Shown one piece after another: positions 1 to 13,891 of a stretch of 64,000 bases of DNA. The notes beneath the pieces were generated by a model. It saw only the letters and a list, made by a program, of their open reading frames with translations. It was not told the origin of the DNA and searched no databases. The translations under genes and the position numbers were made by a program. This stretch comes from Balanoglossus misakiensis (lineage: Eukaryota > Hemichordata): positions 10,354,001 to 10,418,000 of the forward strand of contig CM082579.2 of the NCBI GenBank assembly GCA_040954595.2, in the 5' to 3' direction. The stretch's first letter is position 1. The number at the start of each line of letters is the position of its first letter.

Positions 1-158
1 GATAATATAAATATTACCCGGTGGGTAGTGACAGGACAGGGTAAGTGTCAGAGTCTGGACTAAATTTCAAACCGACGGACTCTGCGTAGATCTGGCGCTC
101 ACTGATTGGCTTTATTTTGATCATGTGACTGTTAGTCACCTGATCAATTGAACGAAAA
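1..158 (+). other. Upstream/5' region of SRA1
   Basis: This short stretch ends at the SRA1 start codon. It must contain at least part of the promoter or 5' UTR, but I see no TATA box. No coding segment of another gene could be supported. Confidence 0.4.
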
Positions 159-3023
159 ATGGCGACTCTCAAGCCGGGTGAGTTGGCACTTGTTTGTATT
201 ACAGAAAGTATTTGAAACTTGTATTTGTAAGTCGCGTGGTTAAAATTACGAACATATCTCACGGTTTTAATACGTTTTCTTATCTTGTAGAGAGATTATT
301 ACCGTTGTGATCAAATTAAAATATTGACTTCTAGCCTTTCTGGACAAACTGGGTTACGTCCATGGGTAGCTGCAATAATTGTAGCTCTTGTTTTTTTTCT
401 GTTGGGTATATCGTCAAAATGTCAAAAGAAGGCATAGATATCGTCAAAATGCCAAAAGAAGGCGGAAAACGCTACAGTTACTGCAGTTAGTCCATGGGTA
501 GTCGAATGTGCACTCAAGGAGTCAAACACCAAAAACAACAGGAGCGAGTTATCTGCAACGATTGTAGCTTTTACCGTGAATCGTACGCATTACAGAAACA
601 CGTATTTACCGGCCAACTGACCGTTATTTTGAGGCAATTTTTCAGACATAGGGGAGGTGACCACAAAGAGGTGTGAATCACTGGGGTCGAAGTGACCCGT
701 TAGCCGTTTGTTGACAAGTTAGAATCAGGGTATATTCAACAGTGAGTTAGGGATGATGTACATTAATAATTATTTTGTGAATGTATACTAAGATTTCTGT
801 TGTGGAATAAATCAATTTGCAGGTAATCCAGAAAGAGGGTGGAATGATCCGCCAATGTTTTCATACAATGTTGAAAGTACATCACAGAAGTCACCCAGAA
901 GAAATCTACTGAACAAAAGGGTTGGACATGACCTCACAGCCTTGACTTCAAAGCAAACAGGTAAGTTACATGCATATGAAATTGTAGTAAAATAATACAG
1001 AATACAGTGTAAAGAACAAGTTTAGTGAACCTTCTCTTGTAATTTTCTTTGAGTTTGGCTTTTGTAGGTAAGACTTTGATACATAGTGGTACAGATGTCA
1101 AACACAATTTCTTGTGTAGCGTGATTGATCTATTTTGTTGGTCCCTGTGGAGTGGAGTCCAGGAGGGGGTCTTACATATGAATTGGTCACGGTGTCTGCA
1201 CATCTGTAGTGCATCATCTGGAGCCATTACCTCAAGTGCCTGAACTAATTTAATTCTACATGTAATTTGGTACATGTACAAGCACAATTTACCAGGTACC
1301 ACTACCAGTATACATTGTATATTCATGTCACTTGTTTCTAGGCACTCAAAAAGTACCAACAGGAGCACCTTCACCATCTGGTCCACCACTGATGGGTCCA
1401 ACTGCAGCTCCTCCACCATCACTGTCAGACTCTATTACAACTACTGAAGTAAAAGAAGAGCCAAGTAAACTCGAAACCTGCGCTTCAGATGGAAGCCAAA
1501 TTTCTGATATACAGGGAGATTGCCTCTTAAAATTCAAGGAAGGTTTAAGAAGAATTGAAAAGTTAGTTCCTGTAAGTACCTACACACACACACACACTTT
1601 ATATACATTTATGTATGTACATGTATGAAGAATGAACAAAAATGTTTGGTACTATCCTCAATGTTGCATGTCTCAGACATTACCAATGATAAACTTGAAT
1701 TGTGTTTTCTCCATTGTACAAATGTATTTCGTGTGCAATAAGTCAAGATAAAAATGCAGTCTGAGTTTCATTTTTTGTACTGGTATTCTCAGTACAGACA
1801 TTTCACAAGTGACTTATACCCATGACCGTTTCTCATCATTGATAGACAAAAGTTTCAGAAGACATCACTCGCAAGTTGGCGATACTTTCAGAGATGTGGG
1901 AAAAGAACAAATTGTCCTTGCCTGTACAGAGGAAAACACTGGAATTAGCAACAGGTAAGTCCTCTTCAGAGCAGCTGTAAACACAGAATTCGTCACCTGA
2001 TGGTTTGACAGATTAGCATAGAAAGAAATGTTTCTTGATACTCAGTAAGCTCTGGCAAAGTTTGCAGAGAGAAGATTAACAAGCATCATTGTACCATCCA
2101 ATGGAACCAAATTGTGACTTTTTTTCCACCAAAGGTCACGGGTCAAGAAGCACCACCCCCATCAATTAAGCACCACCCCCATCAATTCAAATTGCACATC
2201 TTTCATGAAGTACTAAAAGTTTCGGAGGTTGCCTAAAAGTAACTTTTTTTCTGAAAACCAAAGCCTCATACCCAGGATCAGAAAACTTGAAAGAATGTTC
2301 ACAATTTCTTATGAAAATAATCACATCTTCTGTTATAAAAGGATGTCTGGACAATTTATAAAATGATTTCTCAAACTGTGTGGCATGAAACGGTTGAGTT
2401 TTCTTTTTTCAAATTATACCACTAGATGTTGGATTGCCAAAACACTATGCCCCTTGAAACGAGAGGCATTCAGTGAACTTATGTTGTGTTTTACTTTGTC
2501 CAGTTAACACAATATGAATGTGCTAGACACATGAATCAGCAAACTTTACTGAATGGGCTCTAAAATCGGCAGAAGGACTAACCCTTCATTTCATTATCCT
2601 TTGACTTTTTTCAGCTCTATCCAATTCAGACTGTGATGAGGCCCATGAAATACACATAGCATTAATGGTTGATCACGTTTCTGAGGTATGTACTATGACA
2701 GTGATAATGATAGTTTTAATAGCACTCTTTGATTGTAGAAAACCAACCAACACCCCTTTGAATACTTTGTGGTCACCTTTATGAACATTTCATGTTTCCT
2801 TTAGGTATCACAACTTCTTGAATTTTATTTTCTTGAAATTTTATCCTAATTACTGTGCTTTTTACTTTTCCAATGAATATGTATTAAGGTGAGTCAGTGG
2901 ATGGTTGGAATCAAAAGATTGATTCTAGAAACTAGAAAATTACCACAGCCGGAACCAGATGTTAACGAAGAAAGTGGAGATGCTGGAAATTCATTGCAAG
3001 ATTCCAGGGAGGGTAGTGATTAA
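159..3023 (+). CDS. SRA1: Steroid receptor RNA activator protein 1 (SRAP), 6 coding exons
   Basis: Coding exons are 159-177, 823-960, 1342-1571, 1846-1954, 2615-2685 and 2889-3023. All introns are GT-AG and the phases join cleanly, giving 233 aa (the human protein is about 224-236 aa). The N-terminus MATLKPGNPERGWNDPP followed by FSY matches the diagnostic GN.ERGWNDPP.FSY motif of SRAP. It is followed by a R.LL.KRV segment and a Pro-rich linker with PPLMGP (residues ~60-90). The C-terminal SRA1 helical-bundle domain (about residues 105-220) ends with MVDHVSEVSQWMVGIKRLI, the best conserved block of the family. In vertebrates the locus makes both a coactivator RNA and this protein, which acts in nuclear-receptor transcription. 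Which role applies here cannot be read from the sequence. Intron 1 holds a 30-bp direct repeat (about 408-465) and intron 4 holds a duplicated 20-mer (about 2149-2188). Confidence 0.95.
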
Positions 3024-4291
3024 ACAACTGGATATGCGTCAAACAATTGAGATATATAGTCTGTCAGAACTGTTGGGAAAATGTGAGATAAGATGTGGGA
3101 AGATGTTTTATTGACCGTAAAAACTGAAGTTCATCCAGGTTCAACATTTCACTTTATTTGGAGGAACTGCAGGCAAATATCTGGAAACTGGAATAGTGAA
3201 GTATACATACAGGTTTTATTCAACAGCCCCTCCATCCTTTGCAATTCATTTGTCTGGCTCTTGCAATATCAGATCTAATCACGGTTTTAATGAAGTTCAC
3301 GTCAGGTCATCAATCTTGAAGAGTGTTAAGAAATAACGAAGTCTGTAAGCTTTGATTGACAGACTGAAGTTCACCCAGTGTTCACTGCACTGGGTTTTTA
3401 ATCAAAGATAGTGGCGAGAAGGGAATTTATCAGCAAGTGAAGATATTAAGTGGCATCTGTAGCACAGTCCTAGAATGAATGTATCACTGGACGCCATTGC
3501 TACAGATAAAGATTTAATCAACTTAAAGTTCTGTATTGATCCACTTTCGTAAATTGCCAGTAACCTTATTGCAAGACGGTAATGATATGAAGCCGTCACT
3601 GTAAAAAAAAGCGTTCTGGTAGTTTTACTGAAGAAGGATGTATTTACAGAAATCAACTGGGCTGCTGTTAGAGCTGCCCTTATCAATTTCATGGGGGTGG
3701 CAAAGCAAGTACTATAATCAAAATGAAAGGCAAAGTTAATTCCACTTTGAGAGATGATGCAAAATGCTTTTTAGCTGCTGTAAAAAAGGCATATAGTTCT
3801 TGACATTTATGACTGTATATTTTAATTAGATCTTATAGTTTGTCTATAAGATCTGGGCCGACTATCATGTGACATTTTTATGGTGATATCAAGAAATTAT
3901 AGTAACTCTAAGTATCATGGCTTATGTTTTGTTTATTCATTGATCTCAAATTTTATGACCTAAACTCAAGACGATTCCTATTAAACCGAAAGGCCCACTT
4001 TTAAGTAAAATAGAACTATGTGGTAACCATAGCTTTCAAAACTATTTTCCTATAGATTTCATTTTAATAGATGTGTAATTTTATAAACATATCCACATAA
4101 TATTAAGTTTTTGTCAGTGTTATACTGCCAATGTTGTCATATTTACATCAACATGCCTTATTTCATCCAAACAATTTACAGATGGTAGTTTAGATACCAA
4201 CACATTGAAAATTGATACCGGGAACCAAATTGTATTTTTGTTTTCAAATTACATGCATTTTGTCATGGTCTTAATATTTATATTTGTTTTA

Positions 4292-4297
4292 AATAAA
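4292..4297 (+). terminator. Candidate SRA1 polyadenylation signal
   Basis: A canonical AATAAA lies about 1.27 kb after the SRA1 stop codon in AT-rich, ORF-poor sequence followed by T/G-rich DNA. An earlier non-canonical site cannot be excluded. Confidence 0.35.
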
Positions 4298-5410
4298 CAT
4301 GTGTTTATAAAATGTGAAAGAATCATGTGTATTCTGTTGAGGAGTATATGATTATGAAGAAATATTGCTGAGCGCCCCCAAGCAGTGCCTCAAACTTCAT
4401 TCTGTGTAGTGACCATAGAGAAGGGATAAAAGGAAGGGTGGTGTTGCCACAGTAGTGTTTGAAAAGAACACATAAATTGCAAGTTGCGGAAATGTCAAGT
4501 TCTGCTTAAAATGCTGCAATAGATATTGTGCATACTGCCCCCCCCCCCCCCCCCGACCCCTCCAAACATGTCAGGGAGAATAGGTTCATCCCAATGCACA
4601 TAACTTGCAGAAATTCCTAAATTTTGCTGCCTTGATGAAATCCATTTAATTTCTGTATTGACCAGTTGATTTCACTACATTACAGCAAGTACCTGTGTAA
4701 TGCTTGTATACACCCCAACTACTTCTCGCCGTTGGATTATTGATATATTGCTGCTTAAAAAATCATATACACTGAACTTAAATTGCAGAAATGTAACTAA
4801 GATTTGTTGAAATAACATTTTCTCAGATGCTACTTCCAATATTATATTAAATATACATTTCTGATCATAAAATTTTATTTTTGATCAATTGTGTTTGCCA
4901 TGCCATTGATAACACGCCCTCTAGTGGTTGAAACTCGTGATAATATTTGGAGAAAAAAAAACATAACATTACACGCCTGTTAAATGCAAATAAAATATCT
5001 CGAGAGGTATGTATTTTATCGAGCATACTCTATGCATCTCCAAGTTTCACTATTTCGTCGCTAACGGCGCACTAACCTGAATCTGAATCCGAAATGAGAA
5101 CAGTGTTTGAATCTGAATCCGAAATCTACACAAAGTCTGCCTAAGCGATCGAAAATTGTCGTCTGCTATGATGAGCAAGGGAATGTTGTCATCGGTGGAT
5201 TTTAGAAGGTAAATTATTTCTGACGATTTTTATCCATATGCCAATAAATGCATTATTTTCAAAATTGTCCCCAACAACATCCGATTTTACTCATTGCAAA
5301 TTTTAAAGCTTACGGATAATACACTTTCAATTTCATCAGAGTGCGTGACCGTCAAGAAAATTCGCCAAACGTTTGTTTCAACAACAAGTCACAGTCGAGT
5401 GGGACTGTGT

Positions 5411-5460
5411 GTTACACGGCCTCCACCACAACTGAACTGATGTGGTGGAGGCCGTGTAAC
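5411..5460. repeat. Perfect palindrome, 20-bp arms, 10-nt loop
   Basis: Arms 5411-5430 and 5441-5460 are exactly complementary (GTTACACGGCC...CCACA and its reverse complement) around the loop actgaactga. It lies about 290 bp upstream of the MCMDC2 start. Confidence 0.9.
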
Positions 5461-5752
5461 TCCGGGAACATACAGACCTGTTCGCAGGGCTAAACCAGTA
5501 CCCTGGTTTTGCCTTTCACACGCAATATCAGGCAAACTTCAGGGCTTTGAGCTATGGTTCTGCAGCTACCGCCGTATCGGATAATCAGTGGTTTCCATGC
5601 ATACGCTGCACGAAGACTAGAGTATTCCCATTTTGTCATCACTTGGACGCCTTTACTAGATCACTGACCCAGATTTACATGTATATACGTTAATGCTCTG
5701 CTGCTCAACATTTTTTTACTAAACGTTTATTACTTTGTAGTGATACAGTCAG

Positions 5753-8700
5753 ATGGAACAGATAGCACATCAGCATGAAGAAGCAGCGCTCAGTTACCTT
5801 GATAAAACTGGTGCGATTGAGAGACTGAAAGAAAAATGTCAGATCTATGCAAATTCCAACCAGGTAAATGTAACACCTTGCATTGTCTTGAATATAAAAT
5901 CATAAAATCTACATATATGTAGTTTCTGAGTGCAGCACGAAATCTGTACTATTTCCATTGTTATTTATTTGCATATTTTGTATCACCACGTCCACATGTA
6001 TTCAGACGTGCTTTATCAATTTTAACCAAATATACCTTTTATCTTCATATCTAAGATGCAAGCAGTCTACAATTTTGTTTTGATTGTTGATCCATTGGAA
6101 CTTGCGGAAGTTGATGGTAAGTTTGGAATTTCTTATCTTAAATATCTTGATTTTCATCTTTCATCACTTTCTGTTTCTCAAAAGCATCTGAGTCATTTAA
6201 ACATTAAAAATTAAGACATCTTCATATTTTTTGTGGTACATGTATTTTCTTTTATCACAGTGGAGTTTGGGAACCTTGTTCTTAATCAAATCACTTTGGC
6301 AGAAAAAGTCTTTCAAGAGGTACGGTTATGTAATAATTATGTTTCTTTATTTAGTTTTTGTAATTTAATAGTTTATTATATCCTATTTCCAGCCAATTAC
6401 CTTGCTGTTACCAGAAAAACAAAAAATGATATTAACATTTTTCAAATGTTCTTTTCACACAGGTATGCTTCACAGCTATCCACTCATCATCACTTCTACC
6501 ATCAGTGCAATATGCCAGTCAAATTCTCATCCAACTGAGGGTTAGCAACTTGCCTCATTTACCAAGGTTAGTTTGTGTTTTTTACCATTCCACTGCCACC
6601 ATCAACACACATTGTACCATTTAATTTTGTTAAAAAATTTCCTACAGACGTACACGGTATCAGTGATATCACTGCAACAACATGGCAGAATGCACCCCTA
6701 GTATATTGTACGTCTTGTTAACAAATCCTGATGAGGGCATGTGTGATTATTTGTTTCAGATATTTTGCTGTATTCCAAAATAACGTTTTTGCAATTCAAT
6801 ATTTTAATTCAAGTTATCAGTTGGATCTGTTTGATCTATGGAGGTGTAAAGCTGGTAATAGGCTGTACAAGTTCAAAGGCATAGTCTGCAGTATATCAAC
6901 AATTACTAAATATACGTAAGTAAACCTCAAATATACCATGGCTATAAGTTACAGTACATTTGTAAATCTGATCAAGAGAGATAATTTTCTTAATGCTTAG
7001 GGATGTAGTCTATACTATTTTGGTTGTTATTTTTTCATTTGATGGGCTAATTTGCTATGTGACTAGTTATTACTACTCAACTCACACCTGTACCTGACAC
7101 AAGGATACAGTTTAATCTTTGGTACTGACCAACAATTGTATAATAAAAGTATTTATGTGTAATAACCATTGATGAGTTGTAAATTGAGAACCAAAGAACC
7201 AAAACAATGTCAAAAGTTCTGTACAAATGTACAGAACTTATGCCACAATATATTTATAAACAATTGTGTGCAACATATAGGTTCTGGTACACTTTCAACA
7301 GTAAAGCACATATCCTATTAGTGTGTCATTTTACTGAAAGGCGGAGTACTGAAGCAGGAATCCTAGTGCCAATAGTTATCATCACCTGATAATGGATTTT
7401 AATGATACACACTGCATCTAATTTAGTAGGAAGATTCACAAAATTCTCATTGACACCACAGACAAGCAGCAAGATACTACTGTCCAGTCTCATCATGTGA
7501 TGGCTCGACTGGTCACCATTTTATCATGATGCATACCACAGGTGCTTTTGAATTTCAAACTATCAGGTACAGTTTTCCCATTTGATATCAGCATTAATGA
7601 CTTCATCATACTTATTTACTCTACCTGCTTTGTAACGTCACCCAAATGATTCGTAGAATTTCAAACAACCAACAAAACTGCTATACATGTTAAATCATGA
7701 AAATTAAGTGCAGCCTTGTACTGATTAATTTTGTGGCAGTTGGGGTTGTGTGTTTTTTTTGCAGTTATGATTTTACATATTACAACAAAATATTCTTGTG
7801 GACATATGAGGTAAAATTGGAAATTTTTAATTCAAGGTTTTGACACCTAGTTTTAACACATTCTTCTGAATTGCAGTTTACTGATTTTAGTGAAGCAGAA
7901 AACTTTAATGGCATGTGAAAAGGAAATGAATCATGTGAAGTGAATGACTTGTAATGATTTTGATTCATTTCAGAAATGACTTTGTGTGCAAGTTCTGTGG
8001 ATCTACTCTGGTTGAGGACATATCCTGTAGATTACTTGCTGGTAAGTTTGCTAACAAGCCTTCTACTGTAACAACAATGAGAACCAGGATACACCTAGTC
8101 TCTGTATACCTGACAACTTTCTTATAAGTGGTTTTGTTCAATGATCTAGAAAGAAATCAGAGCAGATTATTCACTAGATCATTGAAAACTGACCACAAAG
8201 AAAATTCATACTGATCTTATATTATCCAAATAGCAGAGCTTAATGAAAGAATAAATTAATTTGGCTGTGGTTCAAGTTGGATGCAATCAAATATTTTAAA
8301 TGAAAGAGATCGATGAGAACCATTTGAGCTTGGAATAATGAAGGAATTTGATTGGCATAAAATATTTTAACCCTTTCACCCCTATGGTCTGCTATGGTTC
8401 AGTCTAAACCCATTGTTTTCTATGGTAAGGTTGGACCTCTAAAGAGGGAACAGAGGTGAAAGGGTTAAACAATAGTGAGAACCACTTTGTTGAGAAAAAT
8501 ACCAAGCAAGAATAGTACATGTAGTAACATTTGTTGTTCATTAAAATGAACAATTTATATGAAGTGAGATTTAAAGCCCACTGATACACTTTCACAATGG
8601 CAGATAAAATGGTAGTTCAGATGTTGACCTGTGATGCATTGGAATGCCACCAGAAGATTTCACTTGAGAGGTCTAGATATCAGTCTATTACAGTTGTGTT

Positions 8701-11700
8701 GAGAGGTAAGGAAATGTATAGACTAATTATGGATGCACATATGTACCGGCTTGTAAGGATTGTTACAAAATTATATCTTCACATTACTGCACAGCAAATA
8801 ATATGATAAATAAAGATAACATTTTTGATGAATTATTTTTATGCATATTGATATTCAGGATAATGTTTCATAACTTTTCAATTCCACTTTGTAAGGTGAT
8901 CTGGCATCAGGTGTGAACATTGGTGAAACTTACTCTATCATTGGAAGTCCAGCTTACAAATACCAGGAAGCTGATGTTTCTGTAGCATTTGAGGTGAGAG
9001 ATTACGTTTGCCTTTTGGTAAAATGAAAAGCCAAAGACCTTTATGATTACAAAATAGTTTATCTGTATGTATTTTCGTTCTAATACAATGTAGAGTAAAG
9101 GAAAATCAAATGACTAGTCATGGCAGAGAGATGTACATTTGTATATTGTATATTGTAAGCACTGTACCTCAAACTTTGATAATTGAAAGATCTTTCTTGT
9201 GTTCTGTTTCTTGCTAAGAGTCTGTGTAAAAGTTATAAAAAAGCTTTTAGAATCAAGAATTAATAAACTGAAAGCATAATTTTGTTTGGTATTTTCGTCT
9301 CATCCAGAAATTCATCCATATCATTCTCTGAATGTGGAATCTTAATTTTTTTCATTTTTCTTCTAGGCAAACAACATTGCCAAGGTAAGTGATGGCAATT
9401 ATCCTATTCATACTGTTATCCCTTTGCAATATTTTCAATCCCCAAGACCAGCATGTTTAACTAACGTCTAAATGCTATTCCAAATTTTAGCAGGAATTGT
9501 GTCTTGACTCTTCAACTAAGTATATTCCTTTGTCAATTGAAAGATTGTACAAAGGTAAGTGTACAATACTAGTGATATATACATAGTTCTTTAAATAGTA
9601 TCGGTCCTTAGTATGGATTCCATGGACATTGTTATGTGTACCTGACTTTGATACCTGGCTTCAAGCAAGGCAGATGTAGCAATATCATTTTTAATTTTTT
9701 TTTAGCTTTCTTTGGATTAGCTTATAGTTAAGTCTATTTTTAATACTTCTTTGCCTGCCAGTGTGTAGGTTTTCATTATTATCATTTGATGCATAACAAC
9801 CAAATTGAGATCTGAGCCTGAAAACAATTACATTAAAATTTTGACATGTCAAATTTTACTTATGACAACTACTAGTTTATTTTATGTATTTCATTCATAC
9901 CTACCGATAGTTTTCAAAAATAGTTATAGTTTTAGATTTGCATGTATTATACTTTAGTTTTAGATTGATTTTAAACTTTATGAAAGTAGTAAATGCATGG
10001 TAATACTTCAAGCCCATTTGACAATGACACTCTTTCAGATAGAAAGTGTTCTTCATGGAGTTTTGTAGCTAGTCTGGCGTATATCTTTGGAGGCAATATC
10101 ACACCACCTGGATCTTACTTCAGACTCAAACTGGGTATACTGTTGAGCCTGGTCCAGACTCCACAAACACACAAAAAGGTATGTTTTGAAATGTATTTTA
10201 TAATTAACATTGGCACTTAATGCAACACTGAATCTTAAAAATGACGATCCCTTTTATATATTTATATATTATCTTTATTTCTGTCCAAATCTAGAGTATT
10301 AAAGCATCGAGAGGTCTGAATATACTAGCTGTGGGTTGTGATACAGTCATACTACATAGATTGTTGTTGTATGGTGCTTCCTTTTCTGGACGTCATTTAC
10401 ATCACACAGGAAGCAATTCATTGTTTTCAACTGTTACAAAAGATCACTCTGGTACTGGAGCTTGTACCATAGATGGTGAGAGAAAATTATTCCATGCAGC
10501 TTTTATGTCTATGAAGCGCAATTAAAAGTAGATCAGATTATGTAGGTGTACACTGGTACTTCAAGTCCTTTTGCTGACAATTAAAAGTTATTGTATTGCA
10601 CTTATTGTGAAATTTAACAGGAAACTTATTTTAACACCATATAAAATTTTTATGGAAAAGAAAAGATTGGCATTAATAAGCAGTTCACACATCCATTATT
10701 GTGGAAACCAGGGATGAGTGGATGGCTTTTAGATTTGCATTAATTTTGTGATTCTGTTCATTTGTGTAGGTGGATCATTAATGCTGTGCAGGGGTGGAGT
10801 TTGTACCTTGGGTGACTTAACTTGCTATAAGAAGGAAACCAGAGATAGTCTCTTTCATGGTGAGTCACTGATTAATTGTTTAATTCATACTCCTGTTTTG
10901 TGAGATATCATAAGCTCACTGTTTTAATCTCCCGTGGTAAGTATTTGCCCTTACAAATACTGGTATGTGATGAACATCTTGAAACTAAAATATACCTTAT
11001 TACACAAACAAGCATCTGTCAAAAATTAACAAACTTTGGTGAATACATCTTTTTTTATGAAAAATGCGCCCCGCCGCCCAGCTACCAAAACATGGTGTCA
11101 TCTTCAAGCAGACAAAGCGAAAACAAGGACAGTAGGTCACAATATAGTACTGCTCTAGCTTATAAAATGCCGGTCTTAACTATAGCGACGATACAAAACA
11201 TGATAAAATGTTTACTCTGTGACTTACTGGCCTTCGTTCTGCATCATCTTGTAAGGGCACCCTCTTTATGAAAAAAGGCAAATTCACATGCACTTCTGGA
11301 AAATGATCAAGTACATTGGCCATCTTTTTTTCATTCCAGCTATGGAGAATGGTGCAATAACTGTTAGCATACCAAAGAAATATAGTGAAGGTATATGTCA
11401 TCAACAGGTGTCAATGCCAATTGGTTGTAATATATGGGCCTATATGGCTACTACTAGTAGGTGTAGTCAAAACAGGGACATTTTAGCACAGCAAGTGAGT
11501 TCTTTTATTGTATCTGTAGCTTTTTTTTCTGACTTGAAGTTCGTTCCACATTTTGAAGTAATGAGTTCTCTGAAGTAAAAGAGTTATTTAAAGGATGAAA
11601 AATAAACCACCTTTAGCAAATCGTTGATGGTGGCCATAATGTATATCTGTATCATTTTTCAAAGCTAATCAATTTCTTATTCTCCCTTGACAGGACATGG

Positions 11701-13891
11701 GTAACATTCCAAAGATATTTTCTAAGTAAGTGGTGTGATATTTCTCCTATTTGAAGTTTCATTTAGGTTGATACCAGTACTATCAATAATAGGGGTTTTT
11801 CTAAACAAAAGGAAATTGATCTTAAGTGACAATCTGAGACAGTTACTATAAGTTTCTGGGTTTCGTTTCATTTTCCTCATAAAAATGACAAGTTTTCAGT
11901 TTATCTAGTATTGATAGACAATGGATTGAGCACATGAGTACCATTTTTGCAATAAAATCAATGCAGATGTCTGTAAACATGTCATGGCTATTTTATCCTG
12001 TGAAGTTATGGATGGTACGTACTACATATATGACTCTTGTATCCACAGTCCATTTGGTATGATCTACTGCTGTGATAATACAGACACATGCTGGGATGAC
12101 TATTTAGGCAGTTGTCTGATGAACCAAGTCTTGACAAATGCTGTACTTGATGAACAACACCAATCTACCATCCAGTCTCTTGTCTCAGGAGAAGATTTAC
12201 AAATAGTATGTTAACCCTTTATCTGCTACCATTTGCTCTATTTCCTTCACTGTGTACAGAATCAAGATGGTTGTCATAATACAGGGTATACTTTCCTGGC
12301 CATTCCTGACTGTCCTAGAGTTGAATTAAACCAATCCTATGAAGTCCTGGAAAGTTGATTTTGTCACACATCATGCTTTTTATACTATAAAAATGATGAC
12401 TAATGTGAAAAAGATGACAATGACCAAAAATCCTGGAAAACTTGGAAAATTTCCTAGACAGTCCTTGAGTGTATGTACCCTTGTAATTAAAAGTGACAGT
12501 TTGATATAACCAAAAGTTTTTGAAATATGAATCTGGTCAAAGCATTACATTGTGCTGAGGAAGCCCAATGCATGAATGATTAGCAAAGTTGTATTAATAA
12601 TCATGCTTGCTATAATTTCTCATTTTTGCATTCTAGTTCTTGGATCTTGTTTCTACCAAGAGCGTAGGATTCACTTCAGCTGCTGAATACCTGATAAAAG
12701 GCTACTTTGTTGGAAGTAGAAGAGTACGTTCTGCAGGCATCCATGGTACACCATTTCCACAAACAGCTATGGAAACAATGTGAGTTCATAAGCTACAGCA
12801 AACAGATCAGACCAGAATAAAACATGCAGCTCTGGTAAATTAGTAATGCTTGTGTAGACAAATTGCCAGTTGTCCAGGTAGATACAAGTAACTTGTCTTC
12901 TACCTCAGGTTTAAACAATCACATTGCATTTCACCACTCTGTCATGTATTTTCTTACAGAGCATGTATGGCAACTGCACATGCCAAGCTGAGTTTGAGGA
13001 ACCAAGCTGAAGATGATGATGCTGTAATGGCTATTATGATCTATGAAGAATGTATCACTGCTAGATATGGCAAGTTTTTTTTTTAAATTATGACTAAATC
13101 CCTATATTTGAATAATGTCATGGAAATTGATACAGCGCTGTCTTGTATTAATAAGCCCAATTGAATGGGCACTTTAGAAATCATGGTTCATAATGATATC
13201 TTTTAAGATTCTTTTTCCAATGTTTTCTTTCATATAGGGTACTCTGTTCTCAGTGTGCAGCCAACAGCTCACTTTCGGGATGATAATCTTTCAATGTACA
13301 TTGGCAAAGAGGTAAGCAAAGATGATATCAGTAGATGTACTTGCTACATTTGACTTTTGATCTTCAAGTTCAACATTCAATAGTGTGATTCTTGCATGGT
13401 AACCTAATATTGTTTGTATTGAGATTTCACAGCAAGGTTAATATAATACATGTACCATCTTTTATTCTCCTTTACTTGTGGTTTTAATTTTTTCTATTCG
13501 TCCATGCTGTAAATGTTGTGTAGGATATCTCGTATGTATCTGCCATGTGAGGCTTCACACACACACACATGGCAACGTGTACCTTTGATATTAGATGTCA
13601 ACCATGTATGTTGCAGTCAGTGTAATAATACCTGTTGCAATCAAAGAAAAGAATTATCCCTAGTTTATGATCCTGTTATTAACATGCACAAATGCAAATG
13701 CCTGGTGTAAAATAAACACCCATGTATTTTTTCTTCAAAATAAAAACTGAGACAGAACTTGCTGATGAATCTGTCAATCTCAATCTTTACTCTTCCAGAA
13801 TGATCTAAGAATGGAGCAGTTTAAAGTCCAGCTGACCCGATTTTGTCTGTCCCATGCAAGTGAACTGGTGTGTGGACTCTCTGAAGAATGA
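5753..13891 (+). CDS. MCMDC2: Minichromosome maintenance domain-containing protein 2, 21 coding exons
   Basis: Coding exons: 5753-5863, 6056-6116, 6261-6319, 6463-6566, 6814-6915, 7462-7566, 7974-8041, 8604-8705, 8896-8993, 9367-9384, 9491-9554, 10039-10178, 10295-10475, 10770-10859, 11340-11494, 11694-11725, 12049-12205, 12637-12779, 12960-13069, 13238-13311, 13799-13891. They join in phase to 688 aa (human about 681). Recognisable blocks are KFKGIVCSISTITKYTQ, a zinc-ribbon pair C-x4-C (exon 6) and CKFC (exon 7), NI/GGNITPPGSY, GGVCTLGDL and the helical AHAKLSLRN. The position of MCM Walker A (VGCDTVILHRLL, exon 13) lacks GK[ST], and the Walker B position reads TLGD instead of a D-E pair, so ATPase activity is unlikely, as in vertebrate MCMDC2. 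In mouse the protein acts in meiotic recombination and homologue synapsis, so a germline role is inferred. The ATG is preceded by an in-exon acceptor, implying a non-coding first exon. Exon 10 is only 18 nt. The intron after exon 19 has a GC donor. Confidence 0.95.
13070..13237 (+). other. GC-AG intron in MCMDC2
   Basis: The intron between coding exons 19 and 20 begins with GCAAGT after TATG and ends in TATAG. No GT donor nearby keeps the reading frame and the conserved residues (RYG/YSV). The rest of the donor consensus (AAGT) is strong, as expected for a GC-AG intron that is processed by the major spliceosome. Confidence 0.85.

Larger units (their letters stand above)
3024..5752. other. SRA1 3' UTR and SRA1-MCMDC2 spacer
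   Basis: No coding segment is supported. The stretch contains probable SRA1 3' UTR, an 11-bp-arm hairpin (3828-3854), an uninterrupted poly-C run (about 4538-4555), a direct repeat of AATCTGAATCCGAAAT (about 5087 and 5109) and a perfect 20-bp-arm palindrome (5411-5460). The acceptor at 5739-5740 opens a short non-coding leader (5741-5752) ahead of the MCMDC2 ATG. A donor-like AAG/GTAAAT near 5208 could end an upstream 5' UTR exon. Confidence 0.5.

Noticed and set aside
934-1422. 162-aa minus-strand ORF over SRA1
   Set aside because: It overlaps coding exon 3 and introns of the clearly conserved SRA1 on the plus strand and has no recognisable domain.
10876-11271. 131-aa plus ORF between MCMDC2 exons 14 and 15
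   Set aside because: It lies wholly within an intron; the neighbouring exons join in phase without it and it matches nothing in MCMDC2.
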